Source: CAZIGM01 sp964538675 (GTDB taxonomy: Bacteria; Bacillota; Bacilli; Tepidibacillales; Tepidibacillaceae). From it: DNA of 37,806 nt. Numbering within the stretch: position 1 is the stretch's first letter; each line of letters starts with the position of its first letter. Where the stretch lies: assembly GCA_964538675.1 (NCBI GenBank), contig CAZIGM010000015.1, positions 1 to 37,806 of the forward strand, in the 5' to 3' direction. The position numbers and the translations under genes were made by a program. The notes under the pieces are model-generated. The model made no database searches and was not told where the DNA came from. It saw only the letters and a program-made list of their open reading frames with translations. Positions 15,385 to 23,264 of this stretch are shown piece after piece.

Positions 15385-16584
15385 CTATAGATTTTGGTTA
15401 AGAAGTGTTAAGAATAAACCGACATCTGTAACAAGACCTTTTGCTTGAGCTGAGCCACGGTCTATTAATTTATTTACAACTGCAGGATTAATATCTACAC
15501 ATACAGTTTTTACTCTGCTAGGAAGCATATTGCCAGTACCTATAGAATGTAGCATTGTTGAAAGCATAATAACCATATCTGCATCTTTAATCATATTTGC
15601 ATATTCGGATTGTGCTTGAATTAGATCCATGATCGTATCAGGAAGCGGTCCATCATCACGAATTGAACCGGCTAATACAAAAGGCACATTATTTTTAACT
15701 AACTCATACATAATACCACTTTTAATTGTGCCATCTTTTACTGCTTCAGCTATACTACCCGATTTATTAACAGCATTTATTGCCCGCATATGGTGACTAT
15801 GCCCACCTTTAATAACTTTACCTGTATTAAGGTCTATTCCTAGTGAAGTACCAAGCAAATCATATTCAATATCATGAACGGCTAAAGCATTACCAGACAA
15901 AACTCCAGAAACAAATCCTTTCTTTATAATTTCTTGAAAATGTGTCATTCCACCTGTATGTATTACAACAGGACCTGCAACAACATATATTTTGCCATCC
16001 CTATTTATTATTTCTTTCATATCTTTTGCTAGTTCACTAACAGCCAATTCTACTCTTCGTTCAGAACTAACTTCATTTATCATAAAAGCAAAGCTATGTT
16101 CAGAGTCTTGAAGTTTTTCGGTATTAATTCGAACTCCCTTGGAGGTACAAACCACAAAATCACCCGATTTTATGGCTCTTAATTTTGTTGTTATAACATC
16201 ATTATCTTTAACAACAAGTACAGCATCCATTCGAATATTTTGAGCAGGTGTCCATGTCTTATTTATATAAACCTCAGTAGGATGGTTAGTTGTAGAATAG
16301 AAATCATCAGGCACGGTTTTATCCTTTGTACTAGGTTTTAATATAGCTGAATCAATATCAGGTGAGACATTAGATGCTACAGTCGAAAAAATATCCAAAA
16401 TCGACTGGATGTTATCTTCATCAACAGTAATAGCAAGTTTTATAAAAGGTTTACTAATTTCATTTTCTTCAACATTTATCTCGATAATTTTGTATTTTCC
16501 GTTATATTTTTTTATTGATTCGTCTATTAATTTTAAAATATTATTATCAATTATTTCTCCTCTGATTTCTATTATCTTTTCCAA
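15385..16584 (-). CDS. TIGR00300/LOR-SDH-region protein, probable NPN-dependent ornithine cyclodeaminase
   Basis: 399 residues from TTG 16584 with AGGAGG seven bases upstream. The protein matches the TIGR00300 family (LOR/SDH conserved region): an N-terminal ACT-like part (1-95), then TTNHPTEVYINKTWTPAQNI, KLRAIKSGDFVVCTSKGVRI, VAGPVVIHTGG, the DYDLLGTSLGIDL-type segment (EYDLLGTSLGIDL) and a Rossmann-like C-terminus. As I recall, the family is now regarded as an ornithine cyclodeaminase (ornithine to proline plus ammonia) that uses the nickel-pincer nucleotide. It heads the larE-larB-larC1 operon with no larA in the window, which supports it as the consumer of the cofactor. The substrate is inferred, not seen. 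Confidence 0.8.
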   Translation of the reverse strand: MEKIIEIRGEIIDNNILKLIDESIKKYNGKYKIIEINVEENEISKPFIKLAITVDEDNIQSILDIFSTVASNVSPDIDSAILKPSTKDKTVPDDFYSTTNHPTEVYINKTWTPAQNIRMDAVLVVKDNDVITTKLRAIKSGDFVVCTSKGVRINTEKLQDSEHSFAFMINEVSSERRVELAVSELAKDMKEIINRDGKIYVVAGPVVIHTGGMTHFQEIIKKGFVSGVLSGNALAVHDIEYDLLGTSLGIDLNTGKVIKGGHSHHMRAINAVNKSGSIAEAVKDGTIKSGIMYELVKNNVPFVLAGSIRDDGPLPDTIMDLIQAQSEYANMIKDADMVIMLSTMLHSIGTGNMLPSRVKTVCVDINPAVVNKLIDRGSAQAKGLVTDVGLFLTLLNQNL

Positions 16585-16733
16585 TTCAAAACCTCCTTTT
16601 AAAATTATTATATATAAGTATATACTTTAAGGAGGTAATCAATCAAATGATTTTGTAAAAAAAGTCTAGAATAAAACCTAAATTTAGAATTGAATTAATG
16701 TATTATCTAATTATATTTAAAAGACTAAATAAG

Positions 16734-16773
16734 AATCGTTACGATTTACATTAGTTACTTGGACATGTATAAT
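16734..16773 (+). promoter_or_regulatory. znu promoter with palindromic Zur/Fur-type operator
   Basis: Promoter TTTACA (16745-16750), 17-base spacer, TATAAT (16768-16773). The palindrome AATCGT-T-ACGATT (16734-16746) overlaps the first bases of the -35 box. Its right half TTACGATTTA equals half of the Bacillus Zur box as I remember it. Binding would block RNA polymerase when zinc is plentiful. Confidence 0.6.
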
Positions 16774-16830
16774 ATGATTATTAATAAGTATAATTGTATA
16801 TAAAATATATTTAATGAATAGGTGATTAGT

Positions 16831-17757
16831 TTGAGAAAAAAAAATATTGTTTTAGTGGAAATGATATTTATATTAGTAGTTATACTTTCAGGTTGTAATA
16901 ATTCTAATGATTCAAATAGTCTTATAAATAGATCAGAAGATAGAATTAATATTTACACAACTCTTTATGTATTAGAAGAATTTAGTACTAAAATAGGTGG
17001 GGATTACGTAAATGTGATAAATCTTGTTCCACCAGGTGTTAGTCCTCATGATTTTGAACCATCTGCTAAAGATATTACATCATTATTTGAAGGGGATGTC
17101 TTTATCTATAATGGAGCAGGCTTAGAATTATGGGTAAATAAAGTTATTGAGAATTTACAAGATACAGATGTAGTAGCTATAAATGCTAGTCAAAACATAG
17201 AATTAATTGAAGGAATGGACAATCATGATTCAACTTATGACCCACATGTTTGGTTAAATCCTTTAAATGCGTTAAAGCAAGCGGAAGTAATCATGCAGAC
17301 ATTTATTGAATTAGACCCTGAACATAGTCCTTATTATGAATCAAATTATCTTCAATTAAAGGAAGAATTAATTGCTTTAGATAATAAATATGAGAATGAA
17401 TTAAATAAAATAGAAAGAAAAGATTTCTTTGTTTCTCATGCGGCTTTTGGATATTTAGCTCAAAGATATGATTTAGAGCAACATTCAATAAGTGGGTTTA
17501 CCTCAGAAGATGAACCGAGTTCAATTGAGTTACAGGAAATTATTAAAAGTATCGAAGATTTAAATATACAATATATATTAGTTGATTCAAATGAAATTAC
17601 AAAAATATCTGAGGTTGTTGCAAAAGAGATAGGTATAAAAACAGAAAAGATATATACTGTAAGCAGTTTAAGTGAAGAGGAATTAAATTTCGGTTTAGAT
17701 TATATTAAAATGATGGAATTAAATTTAGATGTTTTAATGAAGTCATTAAATGAATGA
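16831..17757 (+). CDS. znuA: Zinc/manganese ABC transporter, substrate-binding lipoprotein
   Basis: 308 residues from TTG 16831, six bases after AGGTG. A lipoprotein signal (VVILSGC) tethers it to the outer face of the membrane. The cluster 9 binding-protein fold shows the three His ligands in PHDFEP, DPHVWLNP and SHAAFGYL and an acidic ligand in DSNE. There is only a short NHDS stretch instead of a long His-rich loop, so Zn versus Mn cannot be decided from this protein; the Zur-like operator upstream favours Zn. It overlaps znuC by eight bases, and the three genes form an operon. Confidence 0.88.
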   Translation: MRKKNIVLVEMIFILVVILSGCNNSNDSNSLINRSEDRINIYTTLYVLEEFSTKIGGDYVNVINLVPPGVSPHDFEPSAKDITSLFEGDVFIYNGAGLELWVNKVIENLQDTDVVAINASQNIELIEGMDNHDSTYDPHVWLNPLNALKQAEVIMQTFIELDPEHSPYYESNYLQLKEELIALDNKYENELNKIERKDFFVSHAAFGYLAQRYDLEQHSISGFTSEDEPSSIELQEIIKSIEDLNIQYILVDSNEITKISEVVAKEIGIKTEKIYTVSSLSEEELNFGLDYIKMMELNLDVLMKSLNE

Positions 17758-18535
17758 TGGTGATATTTTGTTTAATAATGTTATAGATATTAGAAACTTA
17801 ACTTATAAGTACGGAAATCAAGTAGTTTTAGATGATATAAATTTGGTTGTTAAATCAAAGGATTTTTTGGGATTGATTGGTCCCAACGGTTCTGGTAAAA
17901 CAACTTTGTTAAAGGGAATATTGGGTTTGATACCTTTACAAAAAGGGGAAATTCATCTATTTGATAAGCCGCTTAATAAGTTTGGCGATTGGGATAAAAT
18001 AGGATATGTTTCCCAAAAGGCTAATAGTTTTAATTCAGGTTTTCCAGCTACCGTATATGAAGTAGTCTCAATGGGTCTATTTGGTAGAAAGGGTTTATTT
18101 AAAGGCTTGAATAATAAAGATAAGGAACAAGTTATTGCTACGTTAGAGATTGTTGGATTAACTGATTATATGAAGCAGAGTATTGGAAAATTATCTGGTG
18201 GTCAACAACAAAGAACATTTATTGCAAGAGCATTAGTGAGTCAACCACAGCTATTAATTTTGGATGAACCTACAGTAGGTGTAGATATAGAATCTACAAA
18301 CCAGTTTTATATATTATTAGAAAAGTTAAATAAAGAAAAGGGAATTACAATTATTCTCGTTTCACATGATATTGGGGTTGTTACGAATAAGGTTTCCAAT
18401 ATTGCTTGTTTAAATAAGCGATTACTATACCATGGTAATCCAGAGTTTTATAACAATGAATCTTGTAATATAGTACAGAATATGTATGGAAAAGATATGG
18501 AAATAGTATCTCATGACCATCATATGGGGGAGTAA
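17750..18535 (+). CDS. znuC: Zinc/manganese ABC transporter, ATP-binding protein
   Basis: 261 residues. ABC ATPase with Walker A GPNGSGKTTLL, Q-loop VSQK, signature LSGGQQQR, Walker B LLILDEPTVGVD and the H-loop SHDIG. The exact start is unsure: ATG 17750 lies within the end of znuA and has no strong ribosome binding site, while TTG 17768 has GGTGAT just before it. Translational coupling to znuA is likely. It powers uptake through ZnuB on the cytoplasmic side. The C-terminus ends SHDHHMGE, with several His that may bind metal. Confidence 0.9.
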   Translation: MNDGDILFNNVIDIRNLTYKYGNQVVLDDINLVVKSKDFLGLIGPNGSGKTTLLKGILGLIPLQKGEIHLFDKPLNKFGDWDKIGYVSQKANSFNSGFPATVYEVVSMGLFGRKGLFKGLNNKDKEQVIATLEIVGLTDYMKQSIGKLSGGQQQRTFIARALVSQPQLLILDEPTVGVDIESTNQFYILLEKLNKEKGITIILVSHDIGVVTNKVSNIACLNKRLLYHGNPEFYNNESCNIVQNMYGKDMEIVSHDHHMGE

Positions 18536-18538
18536 ATA

Positions 18539-19348
18539 ATGTTAGAAATTTTTCAATATGGCTTTATGCAAAGAGCATTAATTGCTGCATTGATAATAGG
18601 AATAGTTAGTCCATTAATTGGTACATTTATTGTACTTCGGCGTTTATCATTTATAGGAGATACATTATCGCATACCGCTTTAGCAGGTGTAGCGATGGGC
18701 ATTATTGTTGGTGTTAATCCTATTTTTGGGGGTGTGTTTTTTGCTGTATTCTCTGCATTAGCAATTAATAAACTTCGAGAAGAATACAAACATTACGAAG
18801 AGTTATCAATGCCTATTATGATGTCAGCAGGTATGGGACTTGCCGTGGTATTAATAAGTTTTTCAGGTGGCTTTACGACCAATATTTCTACATATTTATT
18901 TGGTAGTATTATAGCTGTAACCAAGACAGATTTAATAACTATCGTTGTTATGGGTATTGTGATAATTTTGGTAGTTTTTTTTCTTTATAAAGAATTACTA
19001 TACATATCTTTTGATGAAGAGGGAACAAGAATAAGTGGGATTCCATATAAAAAAATAAATTTGGTTTTTACAATATTAATAGCCCTAACTATTGCAACAT
19101 CTATGCGTATAGTTGGAATATTACTTATTTCTTCAATGATGATAATACCAGTAGCTACTAGTTTACAAATTGCGAAAAGCTTTAAACAAACTTTATTTCT
19201 TGCAATTTTATTTGCAGAATTCTCTAGTTTGGTTGGTTTTTTTATAGCCTACTATTTTGATTTGGCTTCAGGAGGTACGATTGTGTTAGTTAGTATTTCC
19301 TTATTGCTTATAACATTATCTGTAAAAAGAGTGCGTAACAAATATTAG
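18539..19348 (+). CDS. znuB: Zinc/manganese ABC transporter, permease
   Basis: 269 residues, starting three bases after znuC, with GGGGGAG as ribosome binding site inside the znuC end. It is an ABC-3 family permease: a hydrophobic protein with about eight membrane helices, the start PLIGTFIVLRRLSFIGDTLSH and the family segment GILLISSMMIIPVATSLQIA near 200. It forms the membrane channel for the ion delivered by ZnuA. It is the last gene of the operon; a gap of 85 bases separates it from yutD. Confidence 0.9.
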   Translation: MLEIFQYGFMQRALIAALIIGIVSPLIGTFIVLRRLSFIGDTLSHTALAGVAMGIIVGVNPIFGGVFFAVFSALAINKLREEYKHYEELSMPIMMSAGMGLAVVLISFSGGFTTNISTYLFGSIIAVTKTDLITIVVMGIVIILVVFFLYKELLYISFDEEGTRISGIPYKKINLVFTILIALTIATSMRIVGILLISSMMIIPVATSLQIAKSFKQTLFLAILFAEFSSLVGFFIAYYFDLASGGTIVLVSISLLLITLSVKRVRNKY

Positions 19349-19433
19349 TTTTATTGATAAACTTTTATTAACAAAAGTAATAAATATATGCTACAATATC
19401 TTAAAAGTAAAAGTATAGGAGTCGATATTATCA

Positions 19434-19712
19434 ATGATACAAATGTTTGGAAATACCTATGAGCTTATTGATAACAATAAGGAAGGATGGGATTTAGAGG
19501 CATTTGAAGAAAAATATTGCGAAATTCTCGACAAATATGATTATATAGTTGGGGATTGGGGTTATAATCAATTAAGATTATCTGGACTTTATAAAAATAC
19601 AAAACAAAGTGTACCAGAAGAAACAAAAATAAAGGCATTAGAGGATTATATAATTGAATATTGTAATTTTGGATGTGCTTATTTTGTACTTGAAAAAACA
19701 AATAACACATAG
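19434..19712 (+). CDS. yutD: YutD-like protein (DUF1027)
   Basis: 92 residues, soluble and acidic. The segment KYDYIVGDWGYNQLRLSGLY and the end EYCNFGCAYFVLEK are hallmarks of YutD, a conserved Bacillota protein of unknown function. AGGAG lies 12 bases upstream of ATG 19434, a slightly long distance; ATG 19443 is an alternative. Its place agrees with the B. subtilis order of the yut cluster, with the pgpA/yutG gene soon after. Two Cys (about 83 and 87, in CNFGC) are conserved as far as I recall. Confidence 0.85.
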   Translation: MIQMFGNTYELIDNNKEGWDLEAFEEKYCEILDKYDYIVGDWGYNQLRLSGLYKNTKQSVPEETKIKALEDYIIEYCNFGCAYFVLEKTNNT

Positions 19713-19720
19713 AATAAGGA

Positions 19721-19741
19721 CCGCAGAAATTGGACATTTTC
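19721..19741 (+). repeat. End fragment of the 7169-7289 hairpin element
   Basis: CGCAGAAATTGGACATTTTC differs from CGCAGAAATCGGATATTTTC at 7261-7280 at only two positions. The rest of the element is missing. Confidence 0.4.
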
Positions 19742-19751
19742 AACAACATGA

Positions 19752-19773
19752 AAGAGCTTTAGCTCTTTTTTTT
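19752..19773 (+). terminator. Terminator after yutD
   Basis: AAGAGC-TTTA-GCTCTT followed by a run of T: a short but classic intrinsic terminator. Confidence 0.8.
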
Positions 19774-19861
19774 CTTGTTTTTCAAGTAACATAATAGAAT
19801 AATATAAGCTTGAAATTAAGGGATTAAACTCATTTCTAGAGTGTTTAGTCTCTTATTAATT

Positions 19862-20302
19862 CTATAAAAATTTTGCCATTATAACCCAATCAATTCCATG
19901 AATATCATTTTTTAAAATACCTTCTATGCAATAATCATTATTTGCAAAAAAATCACTAGAACGGCTATCCTTATATGATTTAAGACTTAATTTATGACAT
20001 TTCTTTTCTGATGCAATATTTTCAAATTGAGAAAGCAGTTTTTTACCAATAAGCCCTTTCCCGCGATATTCCTCTTTGACCAACAACGTACTTAAATAAC
20101 CTACACCACCAATTATTCTAAATTGGGAAACTCCAAATATTTCATTATCTATCCTAGCTGTTATTAGGTGTTCCTCCATTTTCCATTTTGTTTGATCAGT
20201 AAAATTAAATACCTCTTTATTTGCGGTTGGCCATTCATTCGTATAGAATTCTTTTAAATCCTTATTAAATTCTTTTTCATAAATAAAATCTACTTTTTCC
20301 AT
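19862..20302 (-). CDS. GNAT family N-acetyltransferase
   Basis: 146 residues with GGGGGAAC before the ATG. The GNAT core is visible: strand pair ISQFRIIGGVGYLSTLLVKE (here GVSQFRI..GVGYLSTLLV), then the acetyl-CoA-binding loop EEYRGKGLIGKKLL (R/Q-x-x-G-x-G/A type: RGKGLIG, about residues 80-86), and a C-terminal strand SLKSYKDSRSSDFFANNDY. It probably transfers an acetyl group from acetyl-CoA to a small molecule or protein; the acceptor cannot be predicted. It is a single gene, convergent with yutD across its terminator. Confidence 0.75.
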   Translation of the reverse strand: MEKVDFIYEKEFNKDLKEFYTNEWPTANKEVFNFTDQTKWKMEEHLITARIDNEIFGVSQFRIIGGVGYLSTLLVKEEYRGKGLIGKKLLSQFENIASEKKCHKLSLKSYKDSRSSDFFANNDYCIEGILKNDIHGIDWVIMAKFL

Positions 20303-20478
20303 TTGTTCCCCCTAAGTAAATTTGTTTGCTTAATATTGATGTTTAGAATTATAACATATTAGTGAAAAAAGATAATGAAGTTTAAAAAAATTAGCAATAT
20401 AAACAAGTTTAATATATTATTATATATATTTAATACTTTATCCAGATAAAACGTTGAAGGGAAGGATAGTGATAGTAG

Positions 20479-21120
20479 ATGCGCAATGATAATTTATCTA
20501 CAAAAGAAGAAATATTAACTATTTTAAAAATTAACGGCAATCTTTCAGCTAATGAAATCTCTAAAAAAATAGGTATTACTGAAATGGCTGTAAGAAGGCA
20601 CCTTAATACACTTGAGCGTGATAAATTAATAGAATCAGCATTAGCTAGACAAACTATGGGAAGACCGATTAATTTTTATTACTTAACAGAAAAAGCAGAC
20701 AATATGTTTCCCAAAGCGTACAAAAACTTTGCTAAGGAAATTCTTTATTCAATATTAGAAAATGAAGGATCTGAAAAAATCACTGAAGTATTTAATACAA
20801 GAAAAGAAAAATTTAAAGAAAATTTTCAAAAGAAAATGAATGGTATAACTAATTTAGGAGAAAAAATTAAGGAACTTGTTAAAATACAAAATGAAAACGG
20901 ATATATGATTGAATTAGAAGAATTAGAAGACAGATATTTAATTAAAACATTTAATTGCCCAATCTCTGCTATTGCATCTGAATTTGGTCAGGCATGTGAA
21001 AGCGAGAAACAATTATTTAATTATATATTAGAATCAGAAGTAAAATGTACCAAGTGTTTAACGCGTGGAGACAAATATTGTATTTTTCAAATAATGAAAG
21101 AAAATATCAGTAATGTTTGA
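20479..21120 (+). CDS. HTH regulator with C-terminal cysteine cluster (SufR-like)
   Basis: 213 residues. The N-terminal winged helix-turn-helix (about 7-65: EEILTILKINGNLSANEISK, ITEMAVRRHLNTLERD) is of the DeoR/ArsR-like type. A GRPINFYYLTEKA wing follows, then a helical dimerisation region. The C-terminus has five Cys spaced C-x12-C-x16-C-x2-C-x7-C. A C-x12-C pair followed by further Cys also occurs in the SufR Fe-S regulators, so an iron-sulfur or metal cofactor is likely. The neighbourhood contains the Fe-S carrier gene yutI and an IscR-like Rrf2 gene, which supports a link to Fe-S status. The target is unknown. Confidence 0.65.
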   Translation: MRNDNLSTKEEILTILKINGNLSANEISKKIGITEMAVRRHLNTLERDKLIESALARQTMGRPINFYYLTEKADNMFPKAYKNFAKEILYSILENEGSEKITEVFNTRKEKFKENFQKKMNGITNLGEKIKELVKIQNENGYMIELEELEDRYLIKTFNCPISAIASEFGQACESEKQLFNYILESEVKCTKCLTRGDKYCIFQIMKENISNV

Positions 21121-21134
21121 CAAAATTAATGTTT

Positions 21135-21638
21135 TCATTTATTAAACGGATCATAATTATGTGCGATTCGGCTAGATGTAGCTGCCGCTATAGCCCCAAC
21201 AATATCATCCAAAAAAGTGTTTACTTGGTTGTTCTTATGTTTATTTAATTCTCCTACAATTCCTGGTTTAATTTTATCGACATAGCCATAGTTTGTAAAA
21301 CCAATACTTCCATAAACATTAACAATTGATAGTGAAATAATCTCATCTATACCATATAAACTATCATCATGAATTAACATCTCTAACAATGGAGAATTTA
21401 ACATTTTATTTTCAGCTAGAATATCTAATTCAATACCAGTTATTATGGCATTTTGTATTTCTCTTTTCTTTAGAACCTTTTTTACTTGATATTCACATTC
21501 ATCATCAGTAATATTTGGGAAGTACTCGCATTGAAGGTGGTAAACAATTTTAGCAATATCATTAATGTTAACCCCCCTATTTTTTAATAATTCAATAGAT
21601 TTTTCATATAGATTTTCATGAGGTAAATAATCTTTCAT
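21135..21638 (-). CDS. yutG: Phosphatidylglycerophosphatase A-like protein YutG
   Basis: 167 residues from ATG 21638 (AGGGTGA eight bases upstream; GTG 21650 abuts the site). The C-terminal half carries LYGIDEIISLSIVNVYGSIG, FTNYGYVDKIKPG and TFLDDIVGAIAAA, the pattern of the PgpA family, which removes phosphate from phosphatidylglycerophosphate. This YutG subgroup has a soluble, alpha-helical character. The N-terminal part (ELLKNRGVNINDIAKIVYHL) is that of Bacillus YutG. Its order next to yutI matches the B. subtilis yut cluster. It runs towards the regulator gene, and only 14 bases separate the stops. Confidence 0.8.
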   Translation of the reverse strand: MKDYLPHENLYEKSIELLKNRGVNINDIAKIVYHLQCEYFPNITDDECEYQVKKVLKKREIQNAIITGIELDILAENKMLNSPLLEMLIHDDSLYGIDEIISLSIVNVYGSIGFTNYGYVDKIKPGIVGELNKHKNNQVNTFLDDIVGAIAAATSSRIAHNYDPFNK

Positions 21639-21729
21639 TAATAAGTTCACCCTTTTTTAAATAGTAATATATATTTTAACCAGTCAATCATTCTTCATTC
21701 AAATTAATATAGAAAAAAAACACATGATA

Positions 21730-21773
21730 AAAAGCCTCTGATTTGGGTTAACCAAATTTTTCAGAGACTTTAA
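21730..21773 (-). terminator. Terminator of yutI
   Basis: On the minus strand AGTCTCTGA...TCAGAGGCT pair, with an inner AAATTTGG/CCCAAAT arm, followed by TTTTTATC. It lies between the yutI stop and the start region of yutG. Confidence 0.7.
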
Positions 21774-21797
21774 TTTAAAAATAAGACTGATTACGGA

Positions 21798-22028
21798 TTA
21801 ATGTACTTGTTGAACTTCAACAATCTGTCCAGGAAGTTCTTCTAATAGGGCACGTTCAATACCGTGTTTTAGCGTCATTGTTGCTCCTGGGCAAGTTCCA
21901 CATGCTCCTTTTAGACGCACTTTAACTATACCTTCTTCAACAGAAACTAATTCGCAATCTCCACCATCTCTTTGCAAATATGGACGCAATTTATCAATAA
22001 CATCTTTAACATCATCAAATAAAGCCAT
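21798..22028 (-). CDS. yutI: NifU-like iron-sulfur scaffold/carrier YutI
   Basis: 76 residues, a single NifU C-terminal domain. The motif LKGACGTCPGATMTLKHGIE contains the CxxC (C43-G-T-C46) that binds a transient Fe-S cluster. RPYLQRDGGDCELV is the other family signature. It hands Fe-S clusters to target proteins in the cytoplasm. A ribosome binding site AAAGGGG lies upstream of the ATG. It is a single-gene unit with its own terminator, located as in B. subtilis between yutG and yumC orthologues. The radical SAM genes upstream would be natural clients. Confidence 0.92.
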   Translation of the reverse strand: MALFDDVKDVIDKLRPYLQRDGGDCELVSVEEGIVKVRLKGACGTCPGATMTLKHGIERALLEELPGQIVEVQQVH

Positions 22029-22148
22029 ACTTATAACCCCTTTCTAATCTTTTTAAGTAAAATTTTGTTTACTATTTTTTTATCATTAGCATTTTATCAC
22101 ATAAATATTAAATTAACCAGATTTCAATTGTTACTCAATATAATATAT

Positions 22149-23246
22149 CTAATAAGTATTCACTGGAATATAGAAGGTATCCCGTTCAATTGGGATTTTA
22201 TTTGCCCCCTTAATTAACCAAACTAGTTCATCACGTGTTACTCCTGCTTGAGTCATTGCTCCAACTGCATGACTTATTCTCTCTTCAACGATAGTACCAT
22301 GTATATCAGATGCACCATAAGATAAAGCTATTTGAGTTAATTGGATACCAATGTCAATCCAGTAAGCTTTAATATGATCAATATTATCTAGCATTAATCT
22401 ACTAATCGCTATTGTTTTTAAGTCATCATATGCAGATGTCCTCATTCTTATTGAGGCAGTAGATTTTTTTGGCTGTACGGCAAGTGGTATAAAAACAAGA
22501 AACCCATGATATTTATCTTGCAATTCACGAATTTTTACCATATGTATTAGTCTTTCTTCTATTGTTTCTATAGAGCCATAAAGCATGGTCGAATGAGTTT
22601 TCATGCCCATAGAATGAGCGGTTTCATGTACATCGAGCCATTCCTTTGCTGTTGCCTTATCTGGACTTAATTTCTTTCGATAATCTTCTGTTAGGATTTC
22701 AGCTCCTCCACCAGGCAATGTATCTAAACCAGCATCAACTAACTCTTCTAAAACCTCTTTAATAGATAATCCAGATAGATTTGCAAAAAATACAATTTCT
22801 GCTCCGGAATAGGCCTTAATCACAACCTTAGGATAATGTTTTTTAAGTATTTTTATTGTATCAATGTAATAACTAAAATCTACTGTATGATTATGTCCTC
22901 CAACTATATGGAATTCCCTGATATTTTCATTATATCTATTATCTACATATTCAAGTAGTTCATCCATACTCATAGTATAAGCGCCTTCTTCACCAGGATC
23001 GCGTCTATAACCGCAAAACTTACAACGTGCTTCACAAACGTTTGTGGGATTAATATATAGATTCTGAATAAAGTAAACTTTATCTTTATTTTTGTTTAGA
23101 TTAACAAAATTAGCCATTTGTCCAATTGTTAAAAGGTCATTGGAGTTATAGAGAATCAAACCGTCATCTAAAGATAAGCGTTCTTTATTTTTAATTTTTT
23201 CCACAATAGTATTTAATGAAGTATCTTGATAAGAAAATAAGTCCAT
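22149..23246 (-). CDS. mqnE: Aminofutalosine synthase MqnE
   Basis: 365 residues from ATG 23246 (AAAGGTG six bases before it). A radical SAM enzyme with CEARCKFC (CxxxCxxC) after NPTNV, for a 4Fe-4S cluster and SAM. MqnE joins 3-[(1-carboxyvinyl)oxy]benzoate and SAM to form aminofutalosine in the alternative menaquinone route. MqnE-type features are GAYTMSMDELLEYV, DTLPGGGAEIL, GFLVFIPLAVQP, DIHGTIVEERISHAVGA and the ending PIERDTFY. It follows the paralogous gene at 23265 by 18 bases. No mqnA, mqnB, mqnC or mqnD is in the window. The CofH/MqnC relatives share the fold but not these motifs. Confidence 0.8.
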   Translation of the reverse strand: MDLFSYQDTSLNTIVEKIKNKERLSLDDGLILYNSNDLLTIGQMANFVNLNKNKDKVYFIQNLYINPTNVCEARCKFCGYRRDPGEEGAYTMSMDELLEYVDNRYNENIREFHIVGGHNHTVDFSYYIDTIKILKKHYPKVVIKAYSGAEIVFFANLSGLSIKEVLEELVDAGLDTLPGGGAEILTEDYRKKLSPDKATAKEWLDVHETAHSMGMKTHSTMLYGSIETIEERLIHMVKIRELQDKYHGFLVFIPLAVQPKKSTASIRMRTSAYDDLKTIAISRLMLDNIDHIKAYWIDIGIQLTQIALSYGASDIHGTIVEERISHAVGAMTQAGVTRDELVWLIKGANKIPIERDTFYIPVNTY

Positions 23247-23264
23247 CTGTTTCACCTTTATTCT

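Noticed and set aside
16831..17757. Manganese-specific binding protein (MntA/PsaA)
   Set aside because: Not excluded by the ligands, but the Zur-like operator and His-rich ZnuC tail favour zinc, so the Mn-only call was not used.
20441..20455. TTTATCCAGATA resembles the left end of the repeat family
   Set aside because: Only about 11 bases match and nothing of the ACCCCCAC arm, the core or the 3' module follows; chance in AT-rich DNA cannot be excluded.
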